Shown: positions 42,870 to 52,016, counted from the stretch's first letter. The stretch is DNA of 64,000 nt from Terriglobales bacterium (GCA_027485675.1 JAIXQP010000048.1:1-64000); one strand, 5' to 3'. Numbers and translations: made by a program. Notes: generated from the letters alone by a model not told the origin.

Positions 42870-45077
42870 CTATGGAGTGGGCTGCAAAGTCAGCGTCGCC
42901 GCCGGCGAAGCGAAAAGCGCAAACCCCTCCGCACTCTGAAACGCCCGCCATTGGTCCTTATAGTGCCCGGACAACGGGTGGCCGGAAACGCCAGCCGGCA
43001 AATGGTACAGGCCGCCCGCCGGATCCGCGAAGTCAACAACGAACCGCATCGAAGGCAGCAACCGGGCCGACGTCTGCTTAATCGTCGTGCTCGATCCGTT
43101 CGCCTCATACGGTCCAATGCTGAAGTAGCGGCCAATCCCCGGCAGCCGGTCGAGCACCGGATGGCGGATCACGAGCTGATTGTAGATCCCATACCGCCAC
43201 TTCTTCAGATCGCTTCCCTGCGCCCGCTGCCCCTCCTCGACGCCCTCCTGCAGGGCACGCAGCAGCACCGCGTCCCAATCCGGAAACCAACCCGGGGTCT
43301 GCCGGTCCAACAGCGCTTCAATGTGGGCCGACCCAATCTGAATGTCGTATTCCACGCCCGGTTGCCGCGCGGCCTTCTCCGCCACCATCCGCCGCAAATG
43401 CTGGTAGGTGTAGGTGATAATCAGCGGGGCCGCCAACTCCGGCATCATCTGGCCGTTCCAATCTTTTAGGATCTCCACCGCCGGCGCCAGGTTCGGGTTC
43501 GTCGCCTGCCGCCGCTGCCATGCCTTCACTACGTGTTGCGCCAAATGGTGCGACAACCCGGAGTAGACATCGGCCTGCAACTGCAGCGTCGCCGCCGGGG
43601 ACCACTTCGGCTCGGCGCCAATCCGGTCCGCGATCTGCCGGGCCCGGTACGGCGCCGTGAAGTTGCCCGAAACCGTGTAGGGATAGTTCAGCGGAAACGG
43701 ATTCTGATTCGCCGTCAGCACCCGCCCGGACGGCGGATTATACACGCTCGGCATCTCCGCAAACGGGATGTACCCCTCCCAATCGAACTCGCCCGTCGAT
43801 CCCTCCACCGGCACATCGCCCGCATGCTTGCGCCGGATCGGCAACCGGCCCATGGTCTGCAAGCCGATGTTGCCCTCCACGTCGGCGTAGACGACATTGC
43901 TCGGCGCCGCCGGGAAACTCGCCAGCGCCGCGCGGAACTCTTCCCAGTTGCGCGCGCGGTTCAACGACAGGATCGCAAAGGCGAACGGCTCATTCGCCGC
44001 GGCCGTCCATTGCAGCGCCGCCGGACGGTTGCCGACGGTCGCGCTCACCGGCCCGTGCACCGTCACCCACTGTTTGAACTCCACCGGCTCCTGCCCCTTT
44101 ACCGGAATCAGCTCCCGGTCCAGTTCGGCCTGTTGCACTTGCCCCCGGTAGAGATACCGGCCCGTGGCCGGATCCAACTGCTCGAGATAATAATCCTGCA
44201 CGTCAAAGGCGAGATTCGTGATGCCCCACGCAATCCGCGCATTCCGGCCAATCACGACGCCGGGGATGCCCGGGATCGTCACCCCGGCCACATCCAATCC
44301 ACCGCCGCGCAAGCGCACCGGGTACCAGATCCCCGGGATGCCGTGCTGCAGATGCGGGTCATTCGCCAGGAGCGCCTTGCCGGACGCGGTGCGGGAAGGC
44401 GCCAGCGCCCAGGCGTTCGATCCGGGCTGAATGTCCTCCCCGCCCCGCGTTGCAAACAGGTAGTCGATCTTCTCTTTATCGCCCTTCTGCAACAGCAGAG
44501 CCTTCTGCAGTTCCATCCGGGCGGTGTTCGAAAGCGTCCGGAACATCAGCAGGCCGATGCTCAGCGTATCCTCAATGCGCCACGGCCGCGGATCGAAACC
44601 CAGCAGCCGGAACTCCACCGGATAGTTGCCGCGCTGCTGGCGGATATAGTGGTTCACGCCGCGGGCAAACGCCGCCAGCGCGGCGTAATCAGCCGCCGAC
44701 AGCGTGGCCAGTTGACGCTCGGCGATCCGGGCCATCCGCAGGCTGCGCGTCTCGCGATCCGTCTCGAGCGCGGCCGGTCCTACCACCTCCGCCAAGGTGC
44801 CCATCGCCGCCCGCCGCAGCGACTCCATGTGCCACAGCCGGTCCTGTGCCGCCACGTATCCCTGCGCGAACAGAAGATCGTCCAGTGAGGCCGCTTCGAT
44901 CAAGGGCAGGCCGCGCTCGTCCCGCTGGATCGTCACCGCCGCCTGCACCGGCGCGCCCAGCGTGCCGCTCGTCTGCGGCAGCGGGCGCCACCCGAACCAC
45001 CACCCCGCCAGCACGGCGGCGAAGGCCACGAGACCAATGAACGTGTTGATAAACTTGAGAAGCCGGTTCGAGCGCAC
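42870..45077 (-). CDS. Penicillin acylase family (Ntn hydrolase)
   Basis: About 735 residues from GTG 45077 (a longer start at 45110 is possible). N-terminal membrane segment (LINTFIGLVAFAAVLAGWWFGW region), then the alpha chain (VTIQRDERGLPLIEAASLDDLLFAQGYVAAQDRLW), a spacer and the beta-chain start at Ser220 (IQPGSNAWAL). NDPHLQ and PGIPGVVIGRN follow, as in penicillin G acylases and AHL/cyclic-lipopeptide acylases. Autocleavage would expose Ser220. Likely substrates are N-acyl compounds; quorum-signal acylation is one option. GTG is chosen because TACAAT ends 7 nt before it. Confidence 0.82.
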   Translation of the reverse strand: MRSNRLLKFINTFIGLVAFAAVLAGWWFGWRPLPQTSGTLGAPVQAAVTIQRDERGLPLIEAASLDDLLFAQGYVAAQDRLWHMESLRRAAMGTLAEVVGPAALETDRETRSLRMARIAERQLATLSAADYAALAAFARGVNHYIRQQRGNYPVEFRLLGFDPRPWRIEDTLSIGLLMFRTLSNTARMELQKALLLQKGDKEKIDYLFATRGGEDIQPGSNAWALAPSRTASGKALLANDPHLQHGIPGIWYPVRLRGGGLDVAGVTIPGIPGVVIGRNARIAWGITNLAFDVQDYYLEQLDPATGRYLYRGQVQQAELDRELIPVKGQEPVEFKQWVTVHGPVSATVGNRPAALQWTAAANEPFAFAILSLNRARNWEEFRAALASFPAAPSNVVYADVEGNIGLQTMGRLPIRRKHAGDVPVEGSTGEFDWEGYIPFAEMPSVYNPPSGRVLTANQNPFPLNYPYTVSGNFTAPYRARQIADRIGAEPKWSPAATLQLQADVYSGLSHHLAQHVVKAWQRRQATNPNLAPAVEILKDWNGQMMPELAAPLIITYTYQHLRRMVAEKAARQPGVEYDIQIGSAHIEALLDRQTPGWFPDWDAVLLRALQEGVEEGQRAQGSDLKKWRYGIYNQLVIRHPVLDRLPGIGRYFSIGPYEANGSSTTIKQTSARLLPSMRFVVDFADPAGGLYHLPAGVSGHPLSGHYKDQWRAFQSAEGFALFASPAATLTLQPTP

Positions 45078-45084
45078 TCCCTGT

Positions 45085-45090
45085 ATTGTA
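45085..45090 (-). promoter_or_regulatory. Candidate -10 box, leaderless GTG start of the acylase gene
   Basis: TACAAT on the minus strand, then seven bases (ACAGGGA), then GTG at 45077, which opens VRSNRLLKFI. The AGGGA could also be read as a Shine-Dalgarno sequence set directly against the codon, which is too close. The CNNM gene starts 39 bp away on the other strand, so this short gap must hold both promoters. Confidence 0.45.
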
Positions 45091-45115
45091 TCGGTCCCGG
45101 GAGAGCGCACCCTTC

Positions 45116-46459
45116 ATGTCAGAAGCCAACTACGGATATCGTTTTCTCCTCCTCGCCTTCATCGTGGCGCTAAACGGGTTCTTTGCCGCCTCGGAGGCGG
45201 CCATGTTGTCGGTGCGGAAGTCTCGCCTGCAGTCCCTGGCCGACGAGGGCGAAGGCGGCGCCAAGATGGCGCTCAGCATGCTCGAAAACCCGGAACGGAT
45301 GTTGAGCGTAACGCAGGTCGGGGTGACGTTGACCAGTCTCGGCCTGGGCTGGGCCGGCGAAGATACGCTCTTTCAAATGCTCATCGGCTGGCTGCAGCCC
45401 GTGATGACGCCCTCCACCACGGCAGTCTTCCACGGCGTAGCCATCACGGCAGCCTTCACCGTCATGACGTTCTTCCATGTCGTCCTCGGCGAGGTGGTGC
45501 CGAAGAACGTAGCCCTGGCATCGGCCGATAAACTGGCCGTCCTCGTCGCGCCCATACTGCTCGTCTTTTCTAGGATCGCCGGCCCACTCGTCACCACCAT
45601 TGAGCGCTCGGCTAACTTCATCTCCGCCCGTCTCGGCGTCAACGGCGAAACACACAGCAGCGGACACTCGGTGGAGGAGTTGAAGTTCATCGTCGCCTCC
45701 AGCCGCACCGAAGGCCACCTTGAAGGCTTCGAAGAAGACGCCATCCGCCGCTTGCTCGAACTCTCGAACTTCGCTGCGCGCGAGATTATGGTGCCGCGGA
45801 AACAGATGGTCTGCGTGAGTGTCTCCTCTTCGCTCGACCATGTGCTGCTCCAACTCAACGAACATCAATACTCCCGCTTGCCCGTCTACGAAAAGGAGCC
45901 GGACCAGATCATCGGCGTCGTCCATCTGAAGGATCTCGTGCAGGTCTGGATGCGCCGCCGCGCCGCGCAGGACGCCCGCCGGCTCGCGATTCCCGGCTTC
46001 GATCTCCGCAAGGTGATGCGCCAGCCGCTGTTCGTCCCGGAAACGAAGTCGCTGCACGAACTCGTCGACGAGTTCCGCGAACATCACTCCCATATGGCCC
46101 TCGTCGTCGATGAGCACGGATCCGTCGCCGGCCTCGTCACCCTCGAAGACGTGCTAGAACAGGTCTTCGGTGAGATTGAAGACGAGCACGATATCTCCCG
46201 CCCCCGCGCCGCCGCCGATGCCCAAAGCTTCGAAGTGGACGGCATGATCAACATCCCTGACCTCGACAATCAATACGGCGTCGAACTGCCATCGGACGAC
46301 GGCTACGAAACCCTCGCCGGCTTCCTGCTCTTCAAGCTCGGCGATCTGCCCCAGATCGGCACCACCGTCGAACACGAAAAACTCCGCTTCACCGTGATGG
46401 AGATGGAGCGCAACCGGATCGCGCGGGTCAAGGTGGAGCGGCTAGGCGCGAATGGGTAG
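45116..46459 (+). CDS. CNNM/CorC-type membrane protein with CBS pair
   Basis: About 447 residues. An N-terminal DUF21/CNNM membrane domain (four helices, FLLLAFIVALNGFFAASEAAML) is followed by two CBS domains (IMVPRKQMVCVS; DQIIGVVHLKDLV; EHHSHMALVVDEHGSVAGLVTLEDVLEQVFGEIEDEHD) and a CorC_HlyC domain (FEVDGMINIPDLDNQYG, YETLAGFLLFKLGDLPQIG). Family members are linked to magnesium and cobalt efflux; haemolysin names are historical. Its stop overlaps the start of the CLC gene by 8 bp. Confidence 0.87.
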   Translation: MSEANYGYRFLLLAFIVALNGFFAASEAAMLSVRKSRLQSLADEGEGGAKMALSMLENPERMLSVTQVGVTLTSLGLGWAGEDTLFQMLIGWLQPVMTPSTTAVFHGVAITAAFTVMTFFHVVLGEVVPKNVALASADKLAVLVAPILLVFSRIAGPLVTTIERSANFISARLGVNGETHSSGHSVEELKFIVASSRTEGHLEGFEEDAIRRLLELSNFAAREIMVPRKQMVCVSVSSSLDHVLLQLNEHQYSRLPVYEKEPDQIIGVVHLKDLVQVWMRRRAAQDARRLAIPGFDLRKVMRQPLFVPETKSLHELVDEFREHHSHMALVVDEHGSVAGLVTLEDVLEQVFGEIEDEHDISRPRAAADAQSFEVDGMINIPDLDNQYGVELPSDDGYETLAGFLLFKLGDLPQIGTTVEHEKLRFTVMEMERNRIARVKVERLGANG

Positions 46460-47564
46460 CTGGGCCGCGGGACTCGCCCGGGCCTTGGTGGCGGCGATCC
46501 TCGCCGGCTCGGCATCGGCTTTGCTGCTCTGGTCTCTCGATCGGGCGGGTGAATGGTTCGCCGCCCATCACGGCATGGTCTGGCTGCTCCCTGCGGCAGG
46601 CTGGCTGACCCAATGGTTCTACCGGCAAACCGGCGCCGGCGGCATGGTGGAGATCCTCGCCGATATTCGGGAACCTCGCCAACGGGTCACCTGGCGCATG
46701 GCCCCCGCGGTCCTCACCGGCACCATCCTGACTCATCTGTGCGGCGGCTCAGCCGGCCGCGAGGGTACCGCCGTGCAGGCCGGCGCCGCCTTGGCCGGAC
46801 GCGCCGGAGCCGACCTGCGCGTCGGCATCGCCGCCGGCTTTGGCAGCGTGTTCGGCACGCCCTGGGCAGGCCTTTTCTACGCCCTCGAAATCGCCGGACT
46901 CCGCACCGCTACACCCGCCCTGGCCACCCTCTGTCTGCTCGGCGCCTTCGCCGGCGACCGCGTCGCGCAGGCCTGGGGCGCGCACCATACGGTCTACCGC
47001 ATCCAGCACTGGCCCGCCTGGTGGGCCATCGGTTGGGCCGCCGCCGCGGGCCTGCTCTTCGGCCTCGCCGCTTGGAGCTACCATCTCCTCACCGACGTCG
47101 TCAAACGCTACATCCCGGTGATCGCGGGCGGGCTCCTGGTGGCCACAGTGCTCTATAGCACCCAAGCCTGGCAGTTCTCCGGACTCGGGGTGCCCGGCAT
47201 CTCCGCCGCGTTCGTTGCCCCCGCCGCTCCCGGCGACTGGCTGGCCAAACTCAGCCTCACGGCCGTTACCGTCGGCAGCGGGTTTCGCGGCGGCGAAGCG
47301 ACGCCGCTCTTCTTCGTCGGCGCAACCCTCGGCAACGCGCTCAGCCAACCCCTCGGCATGCCCATGGACTGGCTGGCCGGACTCGGCTTCGTTGCCGTCT
47401 TCGCCGCCGCCACGCGCACCCCGCTCGCCAGTTCCGTCATGGCCGCCGAGCTCTTCGGACCCGCCGTCATCCCCTTCGCTCTCGCCGCCTGCTTCAGCGC
47501 GGACGCGGCGGCGCGGACGGCCCAGCGCCTGTGGCATCGATCCGCCGGATCTCCTGCCCGCTAA
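46452..47564 (+). CDS. CLC-family antiporter, probable fluoride (CLC-F) type
   Basis: A 370-residue CLC protein. The glutamate-gate motif reads GGSAGREGTAVQAGAALAG: GREGT, not GREGP. The region that carries GSGIP in chloride transporters reads GAGGMVEIL. Both differences are those I know from the CLC-F group that exports fluoride. Later helices show GSVFGTPWAGLFYALE and VGSGFRGGEATPLFFVGATLGN. The gene starts inside the CNNM stop codon, so it has no leader of its own and cannot have a dedicated fluoride riboswitch at this position. Specificity is inference. Confidence 0.75.
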   Translation: MGSWAAGLARALVAAILAGSASALLLWSLDRAGEWFAAHHGMVWLLPAAGWLTQWFYRQTGAGGMVEILADIREPRQRVTWRMAPAVLTGTILTHLCGGSAGREGTAVQAGAALAGRAGADLRVGIAAGFGSVFGTPWAGLFYALEIAGLRTATPALATLCLLGAFAGDRVAQAWGAHHTVYRIQHWPAWWAIGWAAAAGLLFGLAAWSYHLLTDVVKRYIPVIAGGLLVATVLYSTQAWQFSGLGVPGISAAFVAPAAPGDWLAKLSLTAVTVGSGFRGGEATPLFFVGATLGNALSQPLGMPMDWLAGLGFVAVFAAATRTPLASSVMAAELFGPAVIPFALAACFSADAAARTAQRLWHRSAGSPAR

Positions 47565-47970
47565 GCCCCTCGAGCAGCGGGCGGTAGGCCGGCAACAGGT
47601 CCGCCAGCGGCGCCAGCACAAAGGCCCGCTCAGTGAGACGCGGATGAGGAATCGTCAACCGGGGAGAGCGGACGATAAAATTGCTATAGAGCAAAATGTC
47701 GATGTCCAGCGTCCGCGGCGCGTTCGGGAACGGCCGCTCCCGCTGCCGCAAATTCTCGAGCCGGTGGATCTCCCCGAGCAGCGCCCACGGCGAAAGCGCC
47801 GTCTCCACCTCGCAGACACAGTTCAAAAACGCCGCCTGCTCCAGGTAGCCCAACGGAGCCGTTTCATAGAACGGCGACACCCGCACCGGCCGCAGCGCCT
47901 CGAGAGCGAACTGCAGATGCGCGGCCCGGTCGCCGAGGTTGGAGCCGAGACCGAGATAAGCCCGCTTCAA
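47494..47970 (-). CDS. folK: 2-amino-4-hydroxy-6-hydroxymethyldihydropteridine diphosphokinase
   Basis: A 158-residue protein with HPPK signatures: YLGLGSNLGDRAAHL, SPFYETAPLGY, FLNCVCEVET and RTLDIDILLYSN followed by IPHPRLTERAFVLAPL. It catalyses pyrophosphoryl transfer in folate synthesis. Its start overlaps the ruvB stop by 4 bp, and its last 71 bp overlap the convergent CLC gene. Confidence 0.92.
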   Translation of the reverse strand: MKRAYLGLGSNLGDRAAHLQFALEALRPVRVSPFYETAPLGYLEQAAFLNCVCEVETALSPWALLGEIHRLENLRQRERPFPNAPRTLDIDILLYSNFIVRSPRLTIPHPRLTERAFVLAPLADLLPAYRPLLEGLSGQEIRRIDATGAGPSAPPRPR

Positions 47971-48992
47971 AACAGCGAGTTCTGCGGCCCGGCCGCCGGA
48001 GGAGCGATCTTGAAATAGTCGAACGCCCGCCGCGTCCCCACCCGGCCCCGCGGCGTCCGGTCCAGAAACCCGAGCTGCATCAGATACGGCTCATAGACCT
48101 CTTCAATCGTCGCCGACTCTTCGTCAATGGAGGCCGCGATCGTATTAATGCCCACCGGGCCGCCGGCGTACTTGTCGAGGATCGTCATCATGATCTTCTG
48201 GTCGATCTCATCCAGGCCGAAGCGGTCCACCTCCAGCAGATCCAGCGCCGTCATGGCCACTTCGAAGGTGATCTCGCCGTTGGCCCGCACCTGCGCGTAG
48301 TCGCGAACGCGGCGCAGCAGCCGGTTGGCAATCCGCGGCGTCCCACGCGCGCGCCGGGCGATCTCCCCGGCGGCATCCTCGGAGATCGTCAACGCCATCA
48401 GCCGCGCCGAGCGAATCACAATCCGGGTCAGATCCGCTTCGTCATAATGGTTCAGCCGCAGCACCAGGCCGAACCGGCCCCGCAACGGCGCCGAAATCAG
48501 CCCCTGGCGCGTGGTCGCGCCCACGGCCGTGAACCGTTGAATCGGCAGCGAGTGCGTCCGCGCCCCGGGGCCGGTGCCCACCATAATGTCCACACGAAAA
48601 TCTTCGAGCGCCGAGTAGAGAATCTCTTCCACATCCGGCAGCAAGCGATGGATCTCGTCAATGAAGAAGACCTGCCGCGCCTGCACGTTGGTCAGCACCC
48701 CGGTCAAGTCGAGCTTCTTCTGCAGAATCGGCGCCGCCGTCTGCTCAAAACCCACTTCCAGTTCCTGGGAGATCAGTTGCGCCAGCGTGGTCTTGCCCAG
48801 TCCCGGCGGTCCGTAGAGCAGCACATGGTCCATCGCTTCGCCCCGCAGCCGCGCGGCTTCAATGGCAATGGCCAGGTTCTCCTTGAGCTTCGGCTGGCCC
48901 GTGAAGTCCGCCAGGCGCCGCGGACGCAGCGCGGACTCGAACTTCTTGTCCTCTTCTTCGAGCGCGCCCGAGATGACTTTTCGATTCGCCAT
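47967..48992 (-). CDS. ruvB: Holliday junction branch migration helicase RuvB
   Basis: A 341-residue protein of normal length. Opening FESALRPRRLADFTGQ, Walker A GPPGLGKTTLAQ, Walker B FFIDEIHRL, sensor GATTRQGLISAPLRGRFG and C-terminal winged helix (PYLMQLGFLDRTPRGRV). Forms hexameric motors on the RuvA-bound junction. Three bp separate it from ruvA in the same operon. Confidence 0.97.
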   Translation of the reverse strand: MANRKVISGALEEEDKKFESALRPRRLADFTGQPKLKENLAIAIEAARLRGEAMDHVLLYGPPGLGKTTLAQLISQELEVGFEQTAAPILQKKLDLTGVLTNVQARQVFFIDEIHRLLPDVEEILYSALEDFRVDIMVGTGPGARTHSLPIQRFTAVGATTRQGLISAPLRGRFGLVLRLNHYDEADLTRIVIRSARLMALTISEDAAGEIARRARGTPRIANRLLRRVRDYAQVRANGEITFEVAMTALDLLEVDRFGLDEIDQKIMMTILDKYAGGPVGINTIAASIDEESATIEEVYEPYLMQLGFLDRTPRGRVGTRRAFDYFKIAPPAAGPQNSLF

Positions 48993-48995
48993 GGC

Positions 48996-49592
48996 CTATC
49001 GCACCAGCTCCAAGGCCCGCCGGAAGAGCGGTTCAAAGTCATCGCCCGGAATGGTTGTACGCGCCTTGCGGACCGCCGCCTCCGCCGCCGGGCGGGGCGA
49101 ACCCAGGTTCACCAGGGCCGAAATAATATCGGCTTCGACCTCGGAAACCGGCGCCGCGGCCGCCAACGACTTCGCCGTCCCGCCGGGCAGCGCGTCGATC
49201 TTGTCTCGCAACTCCAGAATCATCCGCTCCGCCGTCTTCTTGCCGACCCCGGGAATCCGCGTGAGCAGCGTCACTTCCCCGCCCCGGATCGCCGCGGCCA
49301 GATCCGCCGTCGGAAGCCCGGAAAGCGCCGTCAACGCCAGCTTGGCGCCGATGCCGGAAACCGTGATGAGCTTTTCAAACAACTGCTTCTCCTCAGCCGA
49401 AAAGAAGCCGAAGAGCTGAATGGCGTCTTCGCGAACGCTCGTATGAATCCGGAGCTGGACCTCGCCCCCGGCGTCCGGCAGCCGGGTATAGGTAGAGACC
49501 GGGATGGCCACATCGTAACCAACGCCTTGGCAATCGACGATCGCCTGGTGCGGGTGCTTTTCGAGTAATGTGCCGCGCAGGTGCGCAATCAT
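48996..49592 (-). CDS. ruvA: Holliday junction DNA helicase subunit RuvA
   Basis: A 198-residue protein from ATG 49592. OB domain (MIAHLRGTLLEKHPHQAIVDCQGVGYDV), helix-hairpin-helix motifs (VSGIGAKLALTALSGL; RIPGVGKKTAERMILELRDK) and the C-terminal RuvB-contacting domain (ISALVNLG, AAVRKA). It is divergent from rsmE by 21 bp. No ruvC is seen in the window. Confidence 0.96.
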   Translation of the reverse strand: MIAHLRGTLLEKHPHQAIVDCQGVGYDVAIPVSTYTRLPDAGGEVQLRIHTSVREDAIQLFGFFSAEEKQLFEKLITVSGIGAKLALTALSGLPTADLAAAIRGGEVTLLTRIPGVGKKTAERMILELRDKIDALPGGTAKSLAAAAPVSEVEADIISALVNLGSPRPAAEAAVRKARTTIPGDDFEPLFRRALELVR

Positions 49593-49613
49593 GGTAAGAA
49601 CCTCTATTCTCCC

Positions 49614-50348
49614 ATGGCGCGACGACTTTTCTTTGTACCGGCAGTGAAACGGGATGTGGCCGAACTCCGCGACGAGATGGCGCAGCATCTCACCCGCGTT
49701 CTCCGCGTCGAGGCCGGCCAACTCTTCGAGATCTCCGACAACGAAAACCTCTACCTCGCCGAGGTCGAAGTGGCCCGCAAGAGCCTGGTCTCCTTCCGCG
49801 TCAAACAACGGCTGGAACCCCGGCCGGCGCCCTACCCGGTCACGCTCTACGCCAGCCTCTTCAAGTTCGATCATTTCGAATGGATGATCGAGAAGGCCAC
49901 TGAACTCGGCGTCGGCGTCATCCAACCCATCGTCTCCGAACGCAGCGAACACGGCCTTGAGAAAGCCGCGCCCAAACGCACTGAACGCTGGCGGCGGATC
50001 GCCCTCGAAGCGAGTCAGCAATGCCGGCGGATGCGCATGCCGGAGATCCGCGACGTGCTCGATTGGGAAGACGCCATTGCGACCAATGAGGGTTCGAAGA
50101 TCTGGCTCGATGAACGCCCCGGCGGGCTACCGCTACTCTCCGTGATGCAAGCGGAGAAGCCAGACTCCGTCACGCTGCTGCTGGGACCGGAAGGCGGCTG
50201 GGCCGAACGGGAGGCCGAGCAGATCGCCGCAGCCGGCTGGATTCCCGCTTCTCTAGGGCCCCTGGTTCTACGCGCGGAGACGGCCGCGCTCGCCGCCTTG
50301 GCCCTTGTGCAGGCTAGCGGATCTGGCGTTCGCGAAAGTCGTTCATAA
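49614..50348 (+). CDS. rsmE: 16S rRNA (uracil1498-N3)-methyltransferase
   Basis: A 244-residue protein from ATG 49614. N-terminal PUA-like domain (RRLFFVPAV, QHLTRVLRVEAGQLFEI) and SPOUT domain with the SAM-binding knot (FDHFEWMIEKATELGVGVIQPI, LLLGPEGGWAEREAEQI, LGPLVLRAETAALAAL). The C terminus is encoded opposite the end of the facing Spy-like gene (35-bp overlap). Confidence 0.93.
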   Translation: MARRLFFVPAVKRDVAELRDEMAQHLTRVLRVEAGQLFEISDNENLYLAEVEVARKSLVSFRVKQRLEPRPAPYPVTLYASLFKFDHFEWMIEKATELGVGVIQPIVSERSEHGLEKAAPKRTERWRRIALEASQQCRRMRMPEIRDVLDWEDAIATNEGSKIWLDERPGGLPLLSVMQAEKPDSVTLLLGPEGGWAEREAEQIAAAGWIPASLGPLVLRAETAALAALALVQASGSGVRESRS

Positions 50349-50688
50349 TCCGGCCGAACTTCTTGCGCTGCTCTTCCGTCAACAGCTGATCGATGCGCGA
50401 CTTGCCCGTCGCCCGCACCTCATCCATTTGCGCCTGGAGCATTTGATAGTACATCGTGAAGTCGTCGAGGACGGTCTCGATCTCGGCCGTCTGATCCGGC
50501 GTTAAGTTCAGCTCCTTCTGCAGGCGCTTGAGCGTGACTTCCTTGTTCGCATCGTTCCAGGAAACCGCCTTCACCGGGTGCGAGGCAGCACGATAGATCA
50601 GAGCCCCGGCCACGGCCCCGCAAAGGAAGACCAACGCCAGCGTTACCAGGATTTGCGGATTCTTCCAAGGCTCGCGAGGGCGGGTCAT
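50314..50688 (-). CDS. Spy/CpxP or metal-resistance-like periplasmic protein
   Basis: A 124-residue protein with one N-terminal membrane segment (ILVTLALVFLCGAVAGALIY) and a helical domain: LQKELNLTPDQTAEIETVLDDFTMYYQML and IDQLLTEEQRKKFGRIM. The LTPEQ-type repeats are typical of Spy/CpxP/CnrX-like sensors and chaperones. It is the third gene of an operon with an ECF sigma factor and its membrane anti-sigma factor. It could therefore be the envelope sensor of that system, as CnrX is for CnrYH. Confidence 0.7.
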   Translation of the reverse strand: MTRPREPWKNPQILVTLALVFLCGAVAGALIYRAASHPVKAVSWNDANKEVTLKRLQKELNLTPDQTAEIETVLDDFTMYYQMLQAQMDEVRATGKSRIDQLLTEEQRKKFGRIMNDFRERQIR

Positions 50689-50700
50689 TTCGGTGTTGCC

Positions 50701-51168
50701 CTACTCGCCGAAAGTGGCCAGGGTGACGAGCAGCGAATCCCGGCCCTTCTGCGGGTTCTCCCCGTCCAACGGCGCGGCGGGCTCGGCCGCCATCGCCTGC
50801 ACCGGGGTGCTCGCCAGTTCATGGCTCACGGGCTCGGTCGCCAGCAGGAACACACCCATCAGAATCACCAACGCCGCGGAAGCGTAAACCAGGTTGCGTC
50901 CGAACACCGGATCAAGCAGGAGACTCCAGAAAGAGGGCCGCCCTTCGGCCTCCACCCGGCGCATCACCCTCGCATAGAAGCCCGGGGGCGGCTCGAGCTC
51001 CACCGGGGCCCGCAGCGAATGCAAGAGCTCGGAATGGACCTGCATCGCCGAGACGAGATCGTGGCATTGGCGGCAAACGCCCACGTGCGCCGCGAAAGCT
51101 TCCCGAGCCGCCCCATCGAGACGCCCTTCGAGGAACTCTTCGATATGATCTTCCACTGAACGATGCAT
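50701..51168 (-). CDS. Membrane-bound anti-sigma factor, zf-HC2 type
   Basis: About 155 residues from ATG 51168. Zinc finger HVGVCRQC near residue 30 after EDHIEEFLEGRLDGAAREAF, then one transmembrane helix (NLVYASAALVILMGVFLLA) and a short periplasmic tail. It should hold the sigma factor encoded just upstream (33-bp gap) at the membrane. Release could require regulated proteolysis. Confidence 0.85.
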   Translation of the reverse strand: MHRSVEDHIEEFLEGRLDGAAREAFAAHVGVCRQCHDLVSAMQVHSELLHSLRAPVELEPPPGFYARVMRRVEAEGRPSFWSLLLDPVFGRNLVYASAALVILMGVFLLATEPVSHELASTPVQAMAAEPAAPLDGENPQKGRDSLLVTLATFGE

Positions 51169-51200
51169 ATCCGAACCCTTTCCCTTGGTAAATAACAAGC

Positions 51201-51863
51201 TTACACGCTCCGCGAGGGAATCCGCAGCAATCGCTGCGCGGATTTCAACAGCTTCTGCCGGGCGCGAAACAATTTTACCTTGATCGTATTCTCGTTCATT
51301 CCCGTCATCTGCGCCAATTCTTCGACGGAGTGGCCCTCAACCTCTTTCAGCAGGATCAGCGAGCGATCCTCTTCCGAGATCTTGGCGAGCAGTTTCACCA
51401 CCAGATCCCGGTCAGCCAGCCGCTGATCGATCGGCCCGGCCTGTTCCACGGCCCCGTCCGAGTTCTCCATCTTCATCGCGTCGTCTTCGGAGAAGTCGCT
51501 CTCGTAGACCAGCTTGCGGACCTTCTTCTTCCGCAGGTAGTCGTAACACTCGTTCACCGTGATCTTGTAGATCCACGTCAGCAACGAACTCCGGAAATCG
51601 AAGTTCCGGATCGAAAAGTAGACCTTGGCGAACACCTGCTGGGCAATGTCCTCGGCGTCGTTGCGGTTGCGCAGGATGCCATAGATGATCGAATAGATCT
51701 TGGACTGATAGCGCTCTACGATCTCGCGGAAGGCCATCTCGTCGCCCGCCTGCACCCGGCGGACGAGCAGCGCTTCGTCGGATTTACTATGGTCCACTTT
51801 TGCCTTCGTCCTGCCGGCCGAACCCGCAAGCGGGAAGTTGAGAACATCCAGTACGCCACTCAT
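51201..51863 (-). CDS. ECF sigma factor
   Basis: A 220-residue protein. Region 2 (FREIVERYQSKIYSIIYGILRNRNDAEDIAQQVFAKVYFSIRNF, LLTWIYKITVNECYDYLRKKK) and region 4 (ISEEDRSLILLKEVEGHSVEELAQMTGMNENTIKVKLFRARQKL). The first 25 residues are not typical, and a start further in, at the EALLVRRVQ region, is possible. It forms an operon with the anti-sigma and Spy-like genes. Confidence 0.9.
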   Translation of the reverse strand: MSGVLDVLNFPLAGSAGRTKAKVDHSKSDEALLVRRVQAGDEMAFREIVERYQSKIYSIIYGILRNRNDAEDIAQQVFAKVYFSIRNFDFRSSLLTWIYKITVNECYDYLRKKKVRKLVYESDFSEDDAMKMENSDGAVEQAGPIDQRLADRDLVVKLLAKISEEDRSLILLKEVEGHSVEELAQMTGMNENTIKVKLFRARQKLLKSAQRLLRIPSRSV

Positions 51864-52016
51864 GCCCCTACGGACGCGAGTCGGCGGAATTCGGTTTCGA
51901 AAACCTGCATTGAATCCCCCAGCGCCGGCACTGCATCTTTATAAGGTAGAACTAGCGATCGCAACGGGCTAAGCTAGTAGAGTCTATGCCGATTCGGCAG
52001 GGAGATAGGAAAACGT

